64,000 nucleotides of DNA from Chelatococcus albus (lineage in GTDB: Bacteria; Pseudomonadota; Alphaproteobacteria; Rhizobiales; Beijerinckiaceae), in the NCBI RefSeq assembly GCF_030067675.1, contig NZ_JASJEV010000013.1:29486-93485 (forward strand), given 5' to 3'. Shown here piece after piece: positions 18,577 through 28,715 of the stretch. A model generated the notes under the pieces. That model was not told where the DNA came from. It made no database searches and saw only the letters and a list, made by a program, of their open reading frames with translations. How positions within the stretch are numbered: the first letter of the stretch is position 1; every line of letters begins with the position of its first letter. Position numbers and translations under genes: made by a program.

Positions 18577-19080
18577 ATGAACCGCTTCCTCACCCGTGTC
18601 GCCGCCGCTTCGCTCGTTCTCGCGCTCGCGGGCGGCGCGGCCTCGGCGCAGACCGCCACGGCCACCGCGCCCTCGCATCTTCAGGCGGCGCGCGAGGTCG
18701 TGCTGGCCTCGGGCATGTCGCGCTCCTTCGATGCCATGCTGCCGACCTTCGGCGACCAGGTCCGCCAGATCTACGTCACCCGGCCGGAGATCGCGGCCGA
18801 TCTCAATGCCGTGCTCGACCAGCTCAAGCCCGAGCTCGAGAAGCAGAAGGACGAGATGGTGACGACCGCCGCGCGCGTCCTCGCCGGGCGCATGAACGAG
18901 GCCGAGCTCAAGGAGGTGGGCGCCTTCTTCAAGTCGCCGGCCGGGCAGCGCTACGTGTCGACCCAGCCGCAGGTGCTCGACGAGCTCTTCAACGAAATGC
19001 GTGACTGGGTGCAGAAGACGTCGGAGTTCGTCATCACCCGCGTGCGTGCCGAGATGAAGAAGAAGGGCCATGAGCTCTGA
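18577..19080 (+). CDS. Secreted DUF2059 protein
   Basis: A 167-residue protein with a clear signal peptide ending at ASAQT (about residue 24). The mature part is helical with the DUF2059 pattern: VLASGMSRSFDAML at the start and LAGRMNEAELKEVGAFFKSP, then GQRYVSTQP, near the end. The function of the family is unknown. ATG start behind GGGAG, 38 bases after rpiA and before a strong terminator, so it closes the gabD-rpiA unit. Confidence 0.9.
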   Translation: MNRFLTRVAAASLVLALAGGAASAQTATATAPSHLQAAREVVLASGMSRSFDAMLPTFGDQVRQIYVTRPEIAADLNAVLDQLKPELEKQKDEMVTTAARVLAGRMNEAELKEVGAFFKSPAGQRYVSTQPQVLDELFNEMRDWVQKTSEFVITRVRAEMKKKGHEL

Positions 19081-19106
19081 GGGCTCGCCCTGCCGGCCTG
19101 ACCCGC

Positions 19107-19139
19107 AAGAAACCCGCCGCGGAAGACGGCGGGTTTCTT
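19107..19139. terminator. Bidirectional terminator between DUF2059 gene and tctA
   Basis: A 13-base perfect stem (AAGAAACCCGCCG and CGGCGGGTTTCTT) with a seven-base loop. The arms end in A/T-rich sequence on both sides, so it can stop transcription from both convergent genes. Confidence 0.88.
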
Positions 19140-19195
19140 CTTGCCTGTTCCTGACGTGCCTGTCGCCGCGCGGCCCGTGCAGGGCCTGACGAGCG

Positions 19196-20698
19196 TCAAT
19201 CCTCCGCCGCCTTGAAGCGCTCGAGCCCCTTGAGGAAGTATGGCGCGACGAGCGCGATGAGCGCGATCACGAGGAGCGTCGCCGCAAGCGGGCTCTCGAT
19301 CAGCACGGCGGGGTCGCCCAGGCTGATGGCGAGCGCCCGCCGGAGCTGGGTTTCCGCCATCGGGCCCAGGATGAGGCCGACGACCATCGGCGCGATCGGA
19401 TAGTCGTAGCGCCGCATCAGGAAGCCGAGGACGCCGAAGAGGGCGAGCATGATGAGCTCGACCGGCGAGGGGTTGGCCGCGATCGTGCCCACGGAGGCGA
19501 AGACGAGAATGCCTGCATAGAGCCAGGGCTGGGGAATGGCGAGGAGCCGCACCCACAGGCCGACGAGCGGCAGGTTGAGGACCACCAGCATCACGTTGGC
19601 GACGAAGAGACTCGCGATGAGGCCCCAGACGAGGTCCGGCTTCTCCGCGAAGAGGAGCGGTCCGGGATTGAGGCCGTATTGCTGGAAGCCGGCGAGCAGG
19701 ATGGCCGCCGTCGCCGAGGTCGGCAGGCCGAGCGTGAGAAGCGGCATCAGCGTGCCTGCGGCGGAGGCGTTGTTCGCCGCCTCCGGGCCGGCGACGCCCT
19801 CGATGGCGCCCTTGCCGAACTCCTCGGGGTGCTTCGAGAGCTTCTTCTCGATCGTGTAGGACATGAAGGTCGGGATTTCCGCGCCGCCCGCCGGCAGCGC
19901 GCCGATGGGGAAGCCGAGGGCCGTGCCGCGCAGCCACGGCTTCCACGAGCGCTTCCAGTCCTCCTTCGTCATCCACAGCGACCCGCGCACCGGCTCGATC
20001 TCCTCCGGCGCGTACTTGCGGCGGGAGGCGACGAAGAGCGCCTCGCCGACGGCGAAGAGCCCGACCGCGAGCGTCGTCACCTCCACGCCGTCGAGGAGCT
20101 CCGGCACGCCGAAGGTCAGGCGCGCCTGGCCCGTGAGCGCGTCGATGCCGACGAGCCCGAGCAGGAGGCCGAGGAAGAGGCTCGTGAGCCCTCGCAAGGG
20201 CGAGTCGCCGAAGGTGGCCGACACGGTGACGAAGGCGAGCACCATGAGGGCGAAATAGTCGGCGGGGCCGAACTGGACGGCGAGATCGACGAGGGCGGGG
20301 GCGAAGAAGGCGAGCCCGACCGTCGCCACCGTGCCCGCCACGAACGACCCGAGGGCGGCGGTGGCGAGCGCCGGGCCGCCGCGGCCGGCCTTGGCCATCT
20401 TGTTCCCCTCGAGCGCCGTGATCATCGAGGCGCTTTCGCCGGGCGTGTTGATGAGGATCGACGTGGTCGAGCCGCCGTACATGCCGCCGTAGTAGATGCC
20501 GGCGAACATGATGAGCGAACCCGTCGGGTCCATCTTGAAGGTGACGGGCAGGAGAAGGGCGACGGTGAGCGCCGGGCCGATGCCGGGCAGGACGCCGACG
20601 GCCGTGCCGAGAAAGACGCCGACGAGGGCGAAGAGGAGCTTCGCCGGCTGCAGGGCGACGAGGAAGCCTTGGCCGAGGGCCGCGAGCTGATCCAGCAT
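19196..20698 (-). CDS. tctA: Tripartite tricarboxylate transporter, large permease TctA
   Basis: A 500-residue membrane protein with about 11-12 hydrophobic segments. The family signature [20 protein letters not shown] is near residue 40, and a second copy-like segment [20 protein letters not shown] near residue 265 is also typical. With TctB it forms the inner-membrane part of a proton- or sodium-linked importer for citrate or other carboxylates captured by TctC. It is the last gene of tctC-tctB-tctA, nine bases after tctB. Confidence 0.95.
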   Translation of the reverse strand: MLDQLAALGQGFLVALQPAKLLFALVGVFLGTAVGVLPGIGPALTVALLLPVTFKMDPTGSLIMFAGIYYGGMYGGSTTSILINTPGESASMITALEGNKMAKAGRGGPALATAALGSFVAGTVATVGLAFFAPALVDLAVQFGPADYFALMVLAFVTVSATFGDSPLRGLTSLFLGLLLGLVGIDALTGQARLTFGVPELLDGVEVTTLAVGLFAVGEALFVASRRKYAPEEIEPVRGSLWMTKEDWKRSWKPWLRGTALGFPIGALPAGGAEIPTFMSYTIEKKLSKHPEEFGKGAIEGVAGPEAANNASAAGTLMPLLTLGLPTSATAAILLAGFQQYGLNPGPLLFAEKPDLVWGLIASLFVANVMLVVLNLPLVGLWVRLLAIPQPWLYAGILVFASVGTIAANPSPVELIMLALFGVLGFLMRRYDYPIAPMVVGLILGPMAETQLRRALAISLGDPAVLIESPLAATLLVIALIALVAPYFLKGLERFKAAED

Positions 20699-20707
20699 GT
20701 CCGGTCC

Positions 20708-21187
20708 TCAGAACAGGTGCTCGAGCGGCCCCTGGGGCAGCGAGAGGGACAGAAGCCTGGTGAAGCCGAGATAGGCGATGAGGCCGAGCGCCGCGCCGAT
20801 CCCGAGGTCGGTGAGGAAGGCCGCACGCCCGAAGGCGCGCGCCGTCAGCGCGAAGAGGAGCGTCACCGCGATGATGAAGCCGCCGCCGACCGAGATGACG
20901 CCGATGAGCGACAACAGGCCGGCGAGGATGAGGCAAACGGCCATCGGATCGAAGGCTTCGGGCTTCGGGATGTCGCCGCGGAAGGCCGCGACGACCGTCG
21001 CGAGGCCGAGGATCGCAAGACCGGCGGCGACGACGTAGGAGGCGGCATTGGGGCCGATGCGCGCATAGCCCGGCCCCGCCGTCGCCGCGCTCGCCGACCA
21101 GGCGACGACGCCGGCGAGGGCCAAGAGACCGACGGCGATCAGCAGGGCGGCCCAGTCCGGCCGACGTCCGGGGTGCGCGTGTTCCAT
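20708..21187 (-). CDS. tctB: Tripartite tricarboxylate transporter, small permease TctB
   Basis: A 159-residue protein with four hydrophobic segments, the layout of TctB. The first segment (WAALLIAVGLLALAGVVAWS) is followed by the conserved GPGYARIGPNAASYVVAAGL. It lies between tctC and tctA on the same strand; the 193-base gap to tctC holds a strong hairpin that may lower its expression relative to tctC. Confidence 0.9.
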   Translation of the reverse strand: MEHAHPGRRPDWAALLIAVGLLALAGVVAWSASAATAGPGYARIGPNAASYVVAAGLAILGLATVVAAFRGDIPKPEAFDPMAVCLILAGLLSLIGVISVGGGFIIAVTLLFALTARAFGRAAFLTDLGIGAALGLIAYLGFTRLLSLSLPQGPLEHLF

Positions 21188-21347
21188 GTTCGGTGCTCCC
21201 GCGGCAGGGCGTGAAGCCAGCCGTTCCGGCCGAAACCGGGGATCCGGCTCGCCGAGATCGCGCCGGCCGATGCGAGTGTATGACAGATCGGAGATCCCAC
21301 CCAGCCGCGGTCGAGCGGCGGGTCGTTCACGCGGATCGGTGGGAGAA

Positions 21348-21374
21348 GGGGGCTGCGGTGCCGCCGCAGCCCCC
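21348..21374 (-). promoter_or_regulatory. Intercistronic hairpin after tctC
   Basis: An 11-base perfect stem (GGGGGCTGCGG / CCGCAGCCCCC, loop of five) begins seven bases beyond the tctC stop. No T run follows, so it looks like a stabilising or attenuating hairpin rather than a full terminator. That would fit the usual excess of binding protein over permease. Confidence 0.6.
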
Positions 21375-21380
21375 GGGGCC

Positions 21381-22349
21381 TCACTTGGCGAGGCCGATCG
21401 ACTTCAGCACGTCGCCGACGCGCGTCTGCTCGTTCTTCAGGAAGGTCGCGAAGGCGTCGCCGGCCATATAGGCGTCGTCCCAGCCCTTGGCCTTCAGCGT
21501 TTCCTGCCACTGGGGCGACTTGACCATCTTGTCGATGGCCTCGATGAGGGCCTTCTTCTGGTCCGCCGTGATGCCGGGCGGGGCGACGACCGAGCGCCAG
21601 TTGACGATCTCGAGCGCGATGCCCTGCTCCTTCAGGGTCGGGCCGTCGACGTTGGGCGCACGCTTGTCCGAGGCGATGCCGATGAGGCGCAGCTTGCCGG
21701 CCTTGATCTGGCCCTCGAACTCGCCGTAACCGGACACGCCGGCCGTCACCTTGCCGCCGAGGATTGCCGCCAGCGCCTCTCCGCCGCCGGAGAAGGGGAT
21801 GTAGTTGATCTTGGTGGGGTCGACGCCGACGGCCTGGGCGAAGAGGCCGACCATGATGTGGTCGGTGCCCCCGGCCGAACCGCCGGCCCAGGTCACCTTG
21901 GCCGGGTCGGCCTTCAGGGCGGCGGCGAGATCCTTCGCATCCTTGATCGGCGAGTTCGCCGGCACGACGATCGCCTGATTCTCGCCCGTGAGCCGCGCGA
22001 TGGGCGTAACCTGTTCGAGCGTCACCGGCGACTTGTTCGTGATGATGGCGCCCACCATCACGAAGCCGTTGACCATGAGCTGCGAGCCGTCGCCCTTCGC
22101 GCCGGTCACGAACTGCGCGAGGCCCACCGTGCCGCCGGCACCCGGAACGTTGGTGACCTGCACGCTCTTGGCCGCGCCCGCCTGCGTCAGCGCGGCCTGC
22201 ATGGCGCGGGCCGTCTGGTCCCAGCCGCCGCCAGGCGCCGCGGGAGCCATGATCTTCAGTTCCATCTGCGCGAAGGCTGCCGTCGCGAAGCCGACGGCGG
22301 CAACCGTGGCCACGAGGCCGCGCGCCAGGGTCCTACCAAAGGCTGTCAT
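21381..22349 (-). CDS. tctC: Tripartite tricarboxylate transporter binding protein TctC
   Basis: A 322-residue periplasmic binding protein with a signal peptide ending near AFAQM (residue 28). The mature part has the TctC family features [17 protein letters not shown] at the start and [15 protein letters not shown] around residues 70-85, which contact the carboxylate ligand. The ATG at 22349 has GGGAGG upstream. First gene of a tctCBA operon; the ligand cannot be read from the sequence (citrate, tartrate, terephthalate and others occur in the family). Confidence 0.92.
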   Translation of the reverse strand: MTAFGRTLARGLVATVAAVGFATAAFAQMELKIMAPAAPGGGWDQTARAMQAALTQAGAAKSVQVTNVPGAGGTVGLAQFVTGAKGDGSQLMVNGFVMVGAIITNKSPVTLEQVTPIARLTGENQAIVVPANSPIKDAKDLAAALKADPAKVTWAGGSAGGTDHIMVGLFAQAVGVDPTKINYIPFSGGGEALAAILGGKVTAGVSGYGEFEGQIKAGKLRLIGIASDKRAPNVDGPTLKEQGIALEIVNWRSVVAPPGITADQKKALIEAIDKMVKSPQWQETLKAKGWDDAYMAGDAFATFLKNEQTRVGDVLKSIGLAK

Positions 22350-22731
22350 CCGATCCTCCCGATTTCCCCGGCCTGCCCATGTGGTTATTGCGGGGGCGCA
22401 AAACCTATCGGCGGCCTTCCCGGCTCTCAAGTTCATCGCACTAAACACTTTATTGACATATTTCGTCCGGCCGCCAGTCATCTCTGCGGTGGAGCCTGTC
22501 CAGACCCAGCCTGGGGAGCGGGGGCGGCGCCGTTCCCCGGTATCGGCCTGCGCGGCCCGAGGAGCGAATGCGGAGGAGGAGGGCGGACATCGGAGGCGAG
22601 CGATGGCGGGCATGCGCCGACCGCCGGGGATGCGCGCCGTGTGCTGGCGCACGTGCCGCAACCCGGCTACTCACCATGTCTCTTGAAGCATGGTCGGGCG
22701 CGATGGCCGGGCGTCGGTGAAAGGGAGAATC
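22350..22731. other. Intergenic region between divergent tctC and gor
   Basis: No gene is visible in these 382 bases; open frames crossing it look like coding-strand shadows or chance GC-rich frames. A less GC-rich stretch at about 22428-22465 includes TTTATTGACATATTT and is the likely promoter zone. The rest is GC-rich and unremarkable. Confidence 0.45.
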
Positions 22732-24096
22732 ATGAGCGATTTCGACGTCGATCTCTTCGTCATCGGGGGCGGTTCGGGCGGCGTGCGCGCGGCGCGCATC
22801 GCGGCCGGCCACGGGGCGAAGGTGATGATCGCCGAGGAGTACCGCTTCGGCGGCACCTGCGTGATCCGCGGCTGCGTGCCGAAGAAGCTCTTCGTCTACG
22901 CGAGCCGCTTCACCGACGAATTCGAGGACGCCGCCGGCTACGGCTGGAGCCTCGCCAAGGCCTCGTTCGACTGGCCGACGCTCGTCAGGAACAAGGACGC
23001 GGAAATCGCTCGCCTGGAGCGCATCTACCGGACCAATCTGGAGCGGGCCGGCGTCGAACTGGTCGACAGCCGCGCCGTGATCGAGGATCCGCACACCGTG
23101 CGCCTGCTGAAGACGGGCGCGCGCGTGCGGGCGCGCACGATCCTCGTCGCCACCGGTGGCTATCCGGTGAAGGAGCCGGCCATTCCCGGCGTGGACCTTG
23201 CCATCACCTCGAACGAGGCGTTCCACCTGGAGGAGCTGCCCAGGCGCATCATCGTCGTCGGCGCGGGCTACATCGCGGTGGAATTCGCCGGCATCTTCGC
23301 CGGCCTCGGTGTCCAGACGACGCTCGTCCACCGGGGCGACAAGCTCCTGAGGGGCTTCGACGAGGACCTGCGCGAGGGCCTTACGGAGGCCTACGCCAGG
23401 CGCGGCATCAAGCTCGCCCTGTCGCGCACGATCACGCGCATCGACCGGGGCGGGGAAGAACTCGTCGCGACGCTCGATGACGGCTCGCGGCTCGCCGCCG
23501 ACCAGATCATGATCGCCACCGGCCGCCGGCCGAACACCGCGAACCTGGGGCTGGAGGCGGCCGGCGTCCGGATGAACGGCAACGGCGCCGTCTTCGTCGA
23601 TGGCGCTTCCCGCTCGAGCGTGCCGTCGATCTACGCGGTCGGCGACGTGACCGATCGGGTCAACCTCACGCCCGTCGCCATTCGCGAGGGACATGCCTTT
23701 GCCGATTCCCTGTTCGGCGGCCGGCCGACGAGCGTCGACCACTCCCTCATCCCGACGGCCGTGTTCTCCACGCCCGAGATCGGCACTGTCGGCCTGACGG
23801 AAAGCGAGGCGCGGGAGCGCTGCGACGTCGTCGTCTATCGCTCCGCCTTCCGCACCATGAAGGCCACACTCTCCGGCCGCGACGAGCGGATGATGATGAA
23901 GATCCTCGTCGACGGCGCGAGCGACAAGGTGGTGGGCGTGCACATCCTAGGCGAGGGCGCGGCCGAGATGATCCAGCTCGTCGGCATCGCGGTGACCATG
24001 GGTGCGACCAAGGCGGACTTCGACCGCACCATGGCGCTGCACCCGACGGCGGCGGAAGAGCTCGTCACCATGCGCACGCCGCTCCCGCGCGCCTGA
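22732..24096 (+). CDS. gor: Glutathione-disulfide reductase
   Basis: A 454-residue FAD enzyme that reduces oxidised glutathione with NADPH in the cytoplasm. FAD motif FVIGGGSGGVRAARIAA at the start; redox pair GGTCVIRGCVPKK (Cys 43 and 48); second dinucleotide motif VVGAGYIAVEFAGIFAG in the middle; and the catalytic His-Glu pair in ALHPTAAEE near the C-terminus. The conserved VIRGCVPKK form (rather than VNVGCVPKK) is the one common in alphaproteobacteria and plants. ATG with AAGGGAG upstream. Confidence 0.95.
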   Translation: MSDFDVDLFVIGGGSGGVRAARIAAGHGAKVMIAEEYRFGGTCVIRGCVPKKLFVYASRFTDEFEDAAGYGWSLAKASFDWPTLVRNKDAEIARLERIYRTNLERAGVELVDSRAVIEDPHTVRLLKTGARVRARTILVATGGYPVKEPAIPGVDLAITSNEAFHLEELPRRIIVVGAGYIAVEFAGIFAGLGVQTTLVHRGDKLLRGFDEDLREGLTEAYARRGIKLALSRTITRIDRGGEELVATLDDGSRLAADQIMIATGRRPNTANLGLEAAGVRMNGNGAVFVDGASRSSVPSIYAVGDVTDRVNLTPVAIREGHAFADSLFGGRPTSVDHSLIPTAVFSTPEIGTVGLTESEARERCDVVVYRSAFRTMKATLSGRDERMMMKILVDGASDKVVGVHILGEGAAEMIQLVGIAVTMGATKADFDRTMALHPTAAEELVTMRTPLPRA

Positions 24097-24113
24097 CGCA
24101 TGAGCGGGTCGGT

Positions 24114-25316
24114 TCAGGGCACGGGGTGGTGGGCCGCCGTTCCCGGCGGCTCCTCGCGTTCGAGGCGCAGGTCCGGCGCCGCGCGCTCGAACATGCGCCA
24201 CAGCACGAAGCCGGCGAGCACCGCGTGGATGGCGGCATTGTGCACGAAGAGCATGCGGTCGCCGAAGCTCGTCATCAGGAACGACGCGAGGGACGGGCCG
24301 ACGACAGCGCCGATGCAATAGAGGAAGAGCAGGGTGCTCGACAGGTGCACGGCCCCTTCCTGCGCCTGCCGGTCGTTGGCATGGGCCGAGATCAGCGGAT
24401 AGACGACCGATGTGAAGAGGCCTAGCGCGAAGGCGAGCCCGTAGAGGAGCGTCGGCGGTCCCTTGCCGGCGACGACGAGGGCGATCTCCACCGCCATCGC
24501 AAGCGCCGAGACCGTCATGATGACGATGCGCCGGTCCACCACGTCGGACAGGCGGCCGATGGGATAGGGGCCCGTGGCCGAGCCGACGATCATTGCCGTC
24601 ATGAAGCTGGCGACGACCGTCGCCCCGAGCGACATGCGCTCCACATAGGCCGGGGCGAGCGACCAGAAGGCGCCGTTGGCGAAGCCCACGAGCAGGATGC
24701 CCACGGCGCCGATCGGGCTCGTGCGGAAGAGGCCGAGGATGTCGAGCCGGCCCTTGGCCGGGAGGGGCGGTGCCTCGGCCCGCGTCATGGCGAGCGGCAC
24801 GAGCGCGAACATGAGGAAGGCGGCGGCGCCGGAGAAGAGCGTGAAGGAGCGGGGGCTGTCGAGCCGCAGGAGCTGCTGGCCGCTGGCCGAGCCCGAGAAG
24901 TTGACGATGTTGTAGAGGCCGAGCATGCGCCCGCGGTTGCCGTCGTCGGCCTTGGCGTTGATCCACGCCTCCACGATCGCGTAGAGCCCGGCGAAACAGA
25001 AGCCGATCAGCCCGCGCAGCACCATCCAGACGACGGGCGACACGAAGATGGCGAAGCCGAGGCAGGCGACGGCGGCAACCGCCGCGAGCGCCGAGAAGGC
25101 GCGGATATGCCCGGCCCGGCGCACGATCGCCGGCGTCACCCAGGTGCCGATGAGCATGCCGGAGAAATAGACGGAGCCGATCGCGCCGATATCCGTCGGG
25201 GAGAAGCCCTCCTGCGTGCCGCGCAGGGGCACCAGGGTCGTCAGGAGGCCATTGCCGGCGATGAGAATGAATACGGCGACGAGAACCGGAACGACGGCGA
25301 GGAGGGGGGCAGGCAC
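24114..25316 (-). CDS. MFS transporter, YcaD-like
   Basis: A 400-residue major facilitator protein with about 12 hydrophobic segments. The first half has GLIGFCFAGLYAIVEAWINA, and the second half SFMTAMIVGSATGPYPIGRLSD, features I associate with the YcaD/YfkF branch. Substrate is unknown. GTG start with CAGAGG upstream. It converges on gor with 17 bases between them and is divergent from the DAHP synthase gene. Confidence 0.85.
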   Translation of the reverse strand: MPAPLLAVVPVLVAVFILIAGNGLLTTLVPLRGTQEGFSPTDIGAIGSVYFSGMLIGTWVTPAIVRRAGHIRAFSALAAVAAVACLGFAIFVSPVVWMVLRGLIGFCFAGLYAIVEAWINAKADDGNRGRMLGLYNIVNFSGSASGQQLLRLDSPRSFTLFSGAAAFLMFALVPLAMTRAEAPPLPAKGRLDILGLFRTSPIGAVGILLVGFANGAFWSLAPAYVERMSLGATVVASFMTAMIVGSATGPYPIGRLSDVVDRRIVIMTVSALAMAVEIALVVAGKGPPTLLYGLAFALGLFTSVVYPLISAHANDRQAQEGAVHLSSTLLFLYCIGAVVGPSLASFLMTSFGDRMLFVHNAAIHAVLAGFVLWRMFERAAPDLRLEREEPPGTAAHHPVP

Positions 25317-25578
25317 GATGAGCCTCTGACAGGAGGGGAGCGACGCGGGACGGCTGTGCCTCGATGCGGAGACTTTGCGGCAGGACTGCGTTTCACTGCT
25401 AGCGCCGCCACGGCGGGACTGCCATGCATTTCCGGCGAGGGCGCGCCCCGCCCGTGTGGTCGCCCGGCCGCAACGATGACGCAGTCGCCTGTACTGCCGA
25501 CTTCGTGTATAAGCGCGGCCTTTCTGGCGCTACGATGATGGGGTTGCAGCAGACGTGATCCCGGCGGGAGTTAGAACC

Positions 25579-26961
25579 ATGACCGAGCGGTGGACGCCGT
25601 CGAGCTGGAGAACGAAACCGATCCAGCAGGTTCCGGTCTATCCGGATCCCGAGGCATTGCAGGCTGTTGAGGAGCAGCTCGCCGGCTTTCCCCCGCTCGT
25701 CTTTGCAGGCGAGGCGCGCAAGCTGAAGAAGGCGCTTGCCAAGGTCGCGGCCGGCGAGGCTTTCCTGCTGCAGGGCGGCGACTGCGCCGAGAGCTTCGCC
25801 GAGCACTCCGCCGACAACATCCGCGATTTCTTCCGCCTGTTCCTGCAGATGGCGGTGGTGCTCACCTTCGCCGGCGCCTCGCCCGTGGTGAAGGTGGGCC
25901 GCATCGCAGGCCAGTTCGCCAAGCCCCGCTCGGCTCCCACCGAGAAGATCGGCGACGTGGAGCTGCCGAGCTACCGCGGCGACGTCATCAACGGCATCGA
26001 GTTCACGAGCGAGGCGCGCACGCCCGATCCGCGCCGGCAGCTCATGGTCTACCGCCAGGCTGCGGCGACGCTGAACCTCCTGCGCGCCTTCGCCCAGGGC
26101 GGCTACGCCAACCTCGACAACGCCCACCGCTGGATGCTCGGCTTCGTCAAGGACAGCCCGCAGTCCGGCCGCTATCAGGAACTCGCCGACCGCATCACCG
26201 AGGCGCTCGACTTCATGCGCGCCATCGGCGTCGACCCCGAGACGCATCCCGAGATGCGCACGACGGACTTCTACACGAGTCACGAGGCGCTGCTCCTCGG
26301 CTACGAGCAGGCAATGACGCGCGTCGACTCGACCTCGGGCGACTGGTACGCGACCTCCGGCCACATGATCTGGATCGGCGATCGCACGCGCCAGCTCGAC
26401 CACGCCCATGTCGAGTACTTCCGCGGCATCAGGAATCCCATTGGCCTGAAATGCGGCCCCTCGCTGAAGCCGGACGAGCTTCTCAAGCTCATCGACGTGC
26501 TCAATCCGGAGAATGAGCCGGGGCGTCTGACCCTCATCGGCCGCTTCGGCGCCGACAAGGTCTTCGAGCACCTGCCGGCCCTCGTGCGCGCGGTGAAGGC
26601 GGAAGGACGCACCGTCGTCTGGTCGTGCGATCCCATGCACGGCAACACGGTCAAGGCCGCGAGCGGCTACAAGACACGTCCCTTCGACCTCATCCTGCAG
26701 GAGGTGAAGAACTTCTTCGCGGTGCATCAGGCAGAGGGCACCTACGCCGGCGGCATCCACCTCGAGATGACCGGCAAGAACGTGACCGAATGCACGGGTG
26801 GCGCCCGGGCCATCACCGACGCCGAGCTGCAGGACCGCTACCATACCCACTGCGATCCGCGCCTCAACGCCGAGCAGGCGCTGGAGCTCGCCTTCCTCGT
26901 GGCCGAGCTGCTCAAGGCCGAGCGCGCCGGCAAGCCGCGCCAGGCCGAGGCCGCCGAATGA
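25579..26961 (+). CDS. aroF: 3-deoxy-7-phosphoheptulonate synthase, class II
   Basis: A 460-residue plant-type DAHP synthase that joins phosphoenolpyruvate and erythrose 4-phosphate at the start of the shikimate pathway. Typical features are [15 protein letters not shown] at the N-terminus, [12 protein letters not shown] (metal and PEP site), [17 protein letters not shown], and [12 protein letters not shown]. The ATG at 25579 has GGGAG eight bases upstream and gives the normal start; the GTG at 25555 is an extension. It is followed by a strong terminator, so it is a single-gene unit. Confidence 0.95.
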   Translation: MTERWTPSSWRTKPIQQVPVYPDPEALQAVEEQLAGFPPLVFAGEARKLKKALAKVAAGEAFLLQGGDCAESFAEHSADNIRDFFRLFLQMAVVLTFAGASPVVKVGRIAGQFAKPRSAPTEKIGDVELPSYRGDVINGIEFTSEARTPDPRRQLMVYRQAAATLNLLRAFAQGGYANLDNAHRWMLGFVKDSPQSGRYQELADRITEALDFMRAIGVDPETHPEMRTTDFYTSHEALLLGYEQAMTRVDSTSGDWYATSGHMIWIGDRTRQLDHAHVEYFRGIRNPIGLKCGPSLKPDELLKLIDVLNPENEPGRLTLIGRFGADKVFEHLPALVRAVKAEGRTVVWSCDPMHGNTVKAASGYKTRPFDLILQEVKNFFAVHQAEGTYAGGIHLEMTGKNVTECTGGARAITDAELQDRYHTHCDPRLNAEQALELAFLVAELLKAERAGKPRQAEAAE

Positions 26962-26987
26962 CGGCTGCTCGCCGCGGATGAGCATCG

Positions 26988-27016
26988 GGGGCTGCCCGAG
27001 GGGCCGCCCCTTTTTT
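26988..27016 (+). terminator. Rho-independent terminator of the DAHP synthase gene
   Basis: GGGGCTGCCC and GGGCCGCCCC form a ten-base stem with one mismatch around a three-base loop, followed by six T. It lies 27 bases beyond the stop codon. Confidence 0.88.
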
Positions 27017-27074
27017 CGTCGGCGCCGGACGTTCCGGCGGAAGAGCTGGCTCTCCCGTGGGGGCCGTCGACGTT

Positions 27075-27830
27075 TCAAGATGGCTGGAAGCCTTCCAGCA
27101 TGATCTTGCCCACCGTGCGTCCGCTCTCGATGGCGGCGTGGGCGCGGCGCAGGGTCGGCGCGTCGATGGGGCGGAAGACGGCCTGGGCTGTCGTCCTGAC
27201 GAGTCCCTCGTCGACAAGGGCGCCAGCTCCGCAAGCAGGTGGTGCCGGGCCTCCATGTCGGGCGTGCCGAACATGGAGCGCGTGAACATCATCTCCCAGA
27301 AGAAGGCGAGGCTCTTTGCCTTCAGCGCCATGACGTCGAGCGGTGATGCGGGATCGTCGATCACGGCAATGCGGCCCCGCGGCTTCATCGAGGCGACGAT
27401 CTCGGCCCAATGCTCGTCCGTCCGCGTGAGTGAGAAGACATGGTCGACCTCGCCCGCGCCGATGCGCTTCAGGTCCTCGGACAGCGGCTTGCCGTGGTCG
27501 ATGACGTGATGGGCGCCGAGTTCCTTCACCCGGGCCGCGACCGAGGCCGCGAGGTCGTGCCGACGACGGTGAGCGGCGGCAGGCGCCGCGCGAGCTGCAC
27601 GGCCATGGAGCCGGCCCCGCCCGCTGCTCCCTTGCCGGGCCAAGGCCTTGCGCGAACTGGAGATGGATGGCGTCGTCGCCCGCAGGGTCTATCCGAGCAG
27701 GACGGCCGTGCCGGCGGGGATGTCCCGATGCCGTGCCTCCGCCGGTTCCGCGAGTTCGTGCTGTTCGAGAGCCTCCGAACTTGCGTTTCCGCAAGCTGGC
27801 GCTGGCGATTCTGGCCCTTCCATTGCTCCA
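27075..27830 (-). pseudogene. Broken zinc-type alcohol dehydrogenase / quinone oxidoreductase gene
   Basis: Three frames on the minus strand together give the back half of a medium-chain dehydrogenase. One frame (about 27540-27640) has the nucleotide-binding piece AAGGAGSMAVQLARRL; a second (about 27225-27540) has VKELGAHHVIDHGKPLSEDL and SLAFFWEMMFTRSMFGTPDM; a third (27075 to about 27220) has the end, LRRAHAAIESGRTVGKIMLE. The frame changes near 27545 and 27220. The N-terminal GroES-like domain is not recognisable in any frame. Two or more frameshifts plus the missing front mean no working enzyme, unless the sequence has errors. Confidence 0.8.
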
Positions 27831-27864
27831 CCGCCGAGCGATATGAAGGGCCTCGGAGGCTCCC

Positions 27865-28662
27865 ATGTCGGCAATGTCGGCACTACCCACGCTCTTCGTC
27901 TCGCACGGCGCGCCGAACCTCGTGCTGCACAACACGGCGGCGCGGCGCTTCCTTGCGGCCTTCGGCCGGACCTTGCCGCGGCCGCGCGCGATCCTCGTCG
28001 CCACGGCGCATTTCGCCGCGCCGCAGCCGCTGCTGACGGCCGACGAGTGGCCGGGGACGATCCACGACTTCGGCGGCTTCGAGCCCGAACTCTACCGGAT
28101 GACCTACGATGCGCCGGGCGACCCGTCGCTCGCCGTCCGGGCGGCCGGCCTCCTGCAGGACGCGGGCTTTGCGGCCGCCGCCGTGCGAGGGCGGGGCTAC
28201 GATCACGGCACCTGGGTGCCGCTCGCGCTTCTCTATCCGCAGGCCGATATTCCGGTTGTGCAGCTGTCCGTGCAGCCCGATCTGGGGCCGGCGCACCACC
28301 TGAAGCTCGGTGCAGCCCTGGCGCCGCTGCGCGAGGAAGGGGTGCTGATCGTGGGCTCCGGCGCCATCACCCACAATCTCCACGAGTTCTTCGGCAAGGG
28401 CTATCCCCTCGATGCCCCCGCCCCCGACTGGGTGAAGGACTTCGGGGAGTGGGTGAAGGACAGTGTGCAGGCTGGCGCGACCGACGATCTCCTCGCCTAT
28501 CGCGAGCGCGCTCCCCATGGCGCCGAGAACCACCCGACGGAGGAACACTTCCTGCCGCTCTTTGTCGCCATGGGCGCTGCAGGGCAGGGCGCACATGGCG
28601 AGCGTGTGCACACGAGCGAGCAATACGGCGTGCTGATGATGGACGCCTATCGCTTCAACTGA
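27865..28662 (+). CDS. Extradiol dioxygenase, LigB / 4,5-DOPA dioxygenase-like family
   Basis: A 265-residue class III extradiol ring-cleavage enzyme. The metal ligands of the family are visible: His 14 in FVSHGAP, His about 50 in ATAHFAAPQP, and His in GAITHNLHEF (about residue 172); HTSEQYGVLMMDAYRF closes the protein. E. coli YgiD and plant DODA, its relatives, open the ring of L-DOPA. Substrate here is unknown and the gene has no aromatic-pathway neighbour on its own strand. ATG with GGAGG upstream. It lies next to the broken dehydrogenase. Confidence 0.9.
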   Translation: MSAMSALPTLFVSHGAPNLVLHNTAARRFLAAFGRTLPRPRAILVATAHFAAPQPLLTADEWPGTIHDFGGFEPELYRMTYDAPGDPSLAVRAAGLLQDAGFAAAAVRGRGYDHGTWVPLALLYPQADIPVVQLSVQPDLGPAHHLKLGAALAPLREEGVLIVGSGAITHNLHEFFGKGYPLDAPAPDWVKDFGEWVKDSVQAGATDDLLAYRERAPHGAENHPTEEHFLPLFVAMGAAGQGAHGERVHTSEQYGVLMMDAYRFN

Positions 28663-28715
28663 CGTCGGGCTGGCGGCTCGGTCGCGCGTTTTCGAAATGC
28701 TAACGGAACCGTTGC

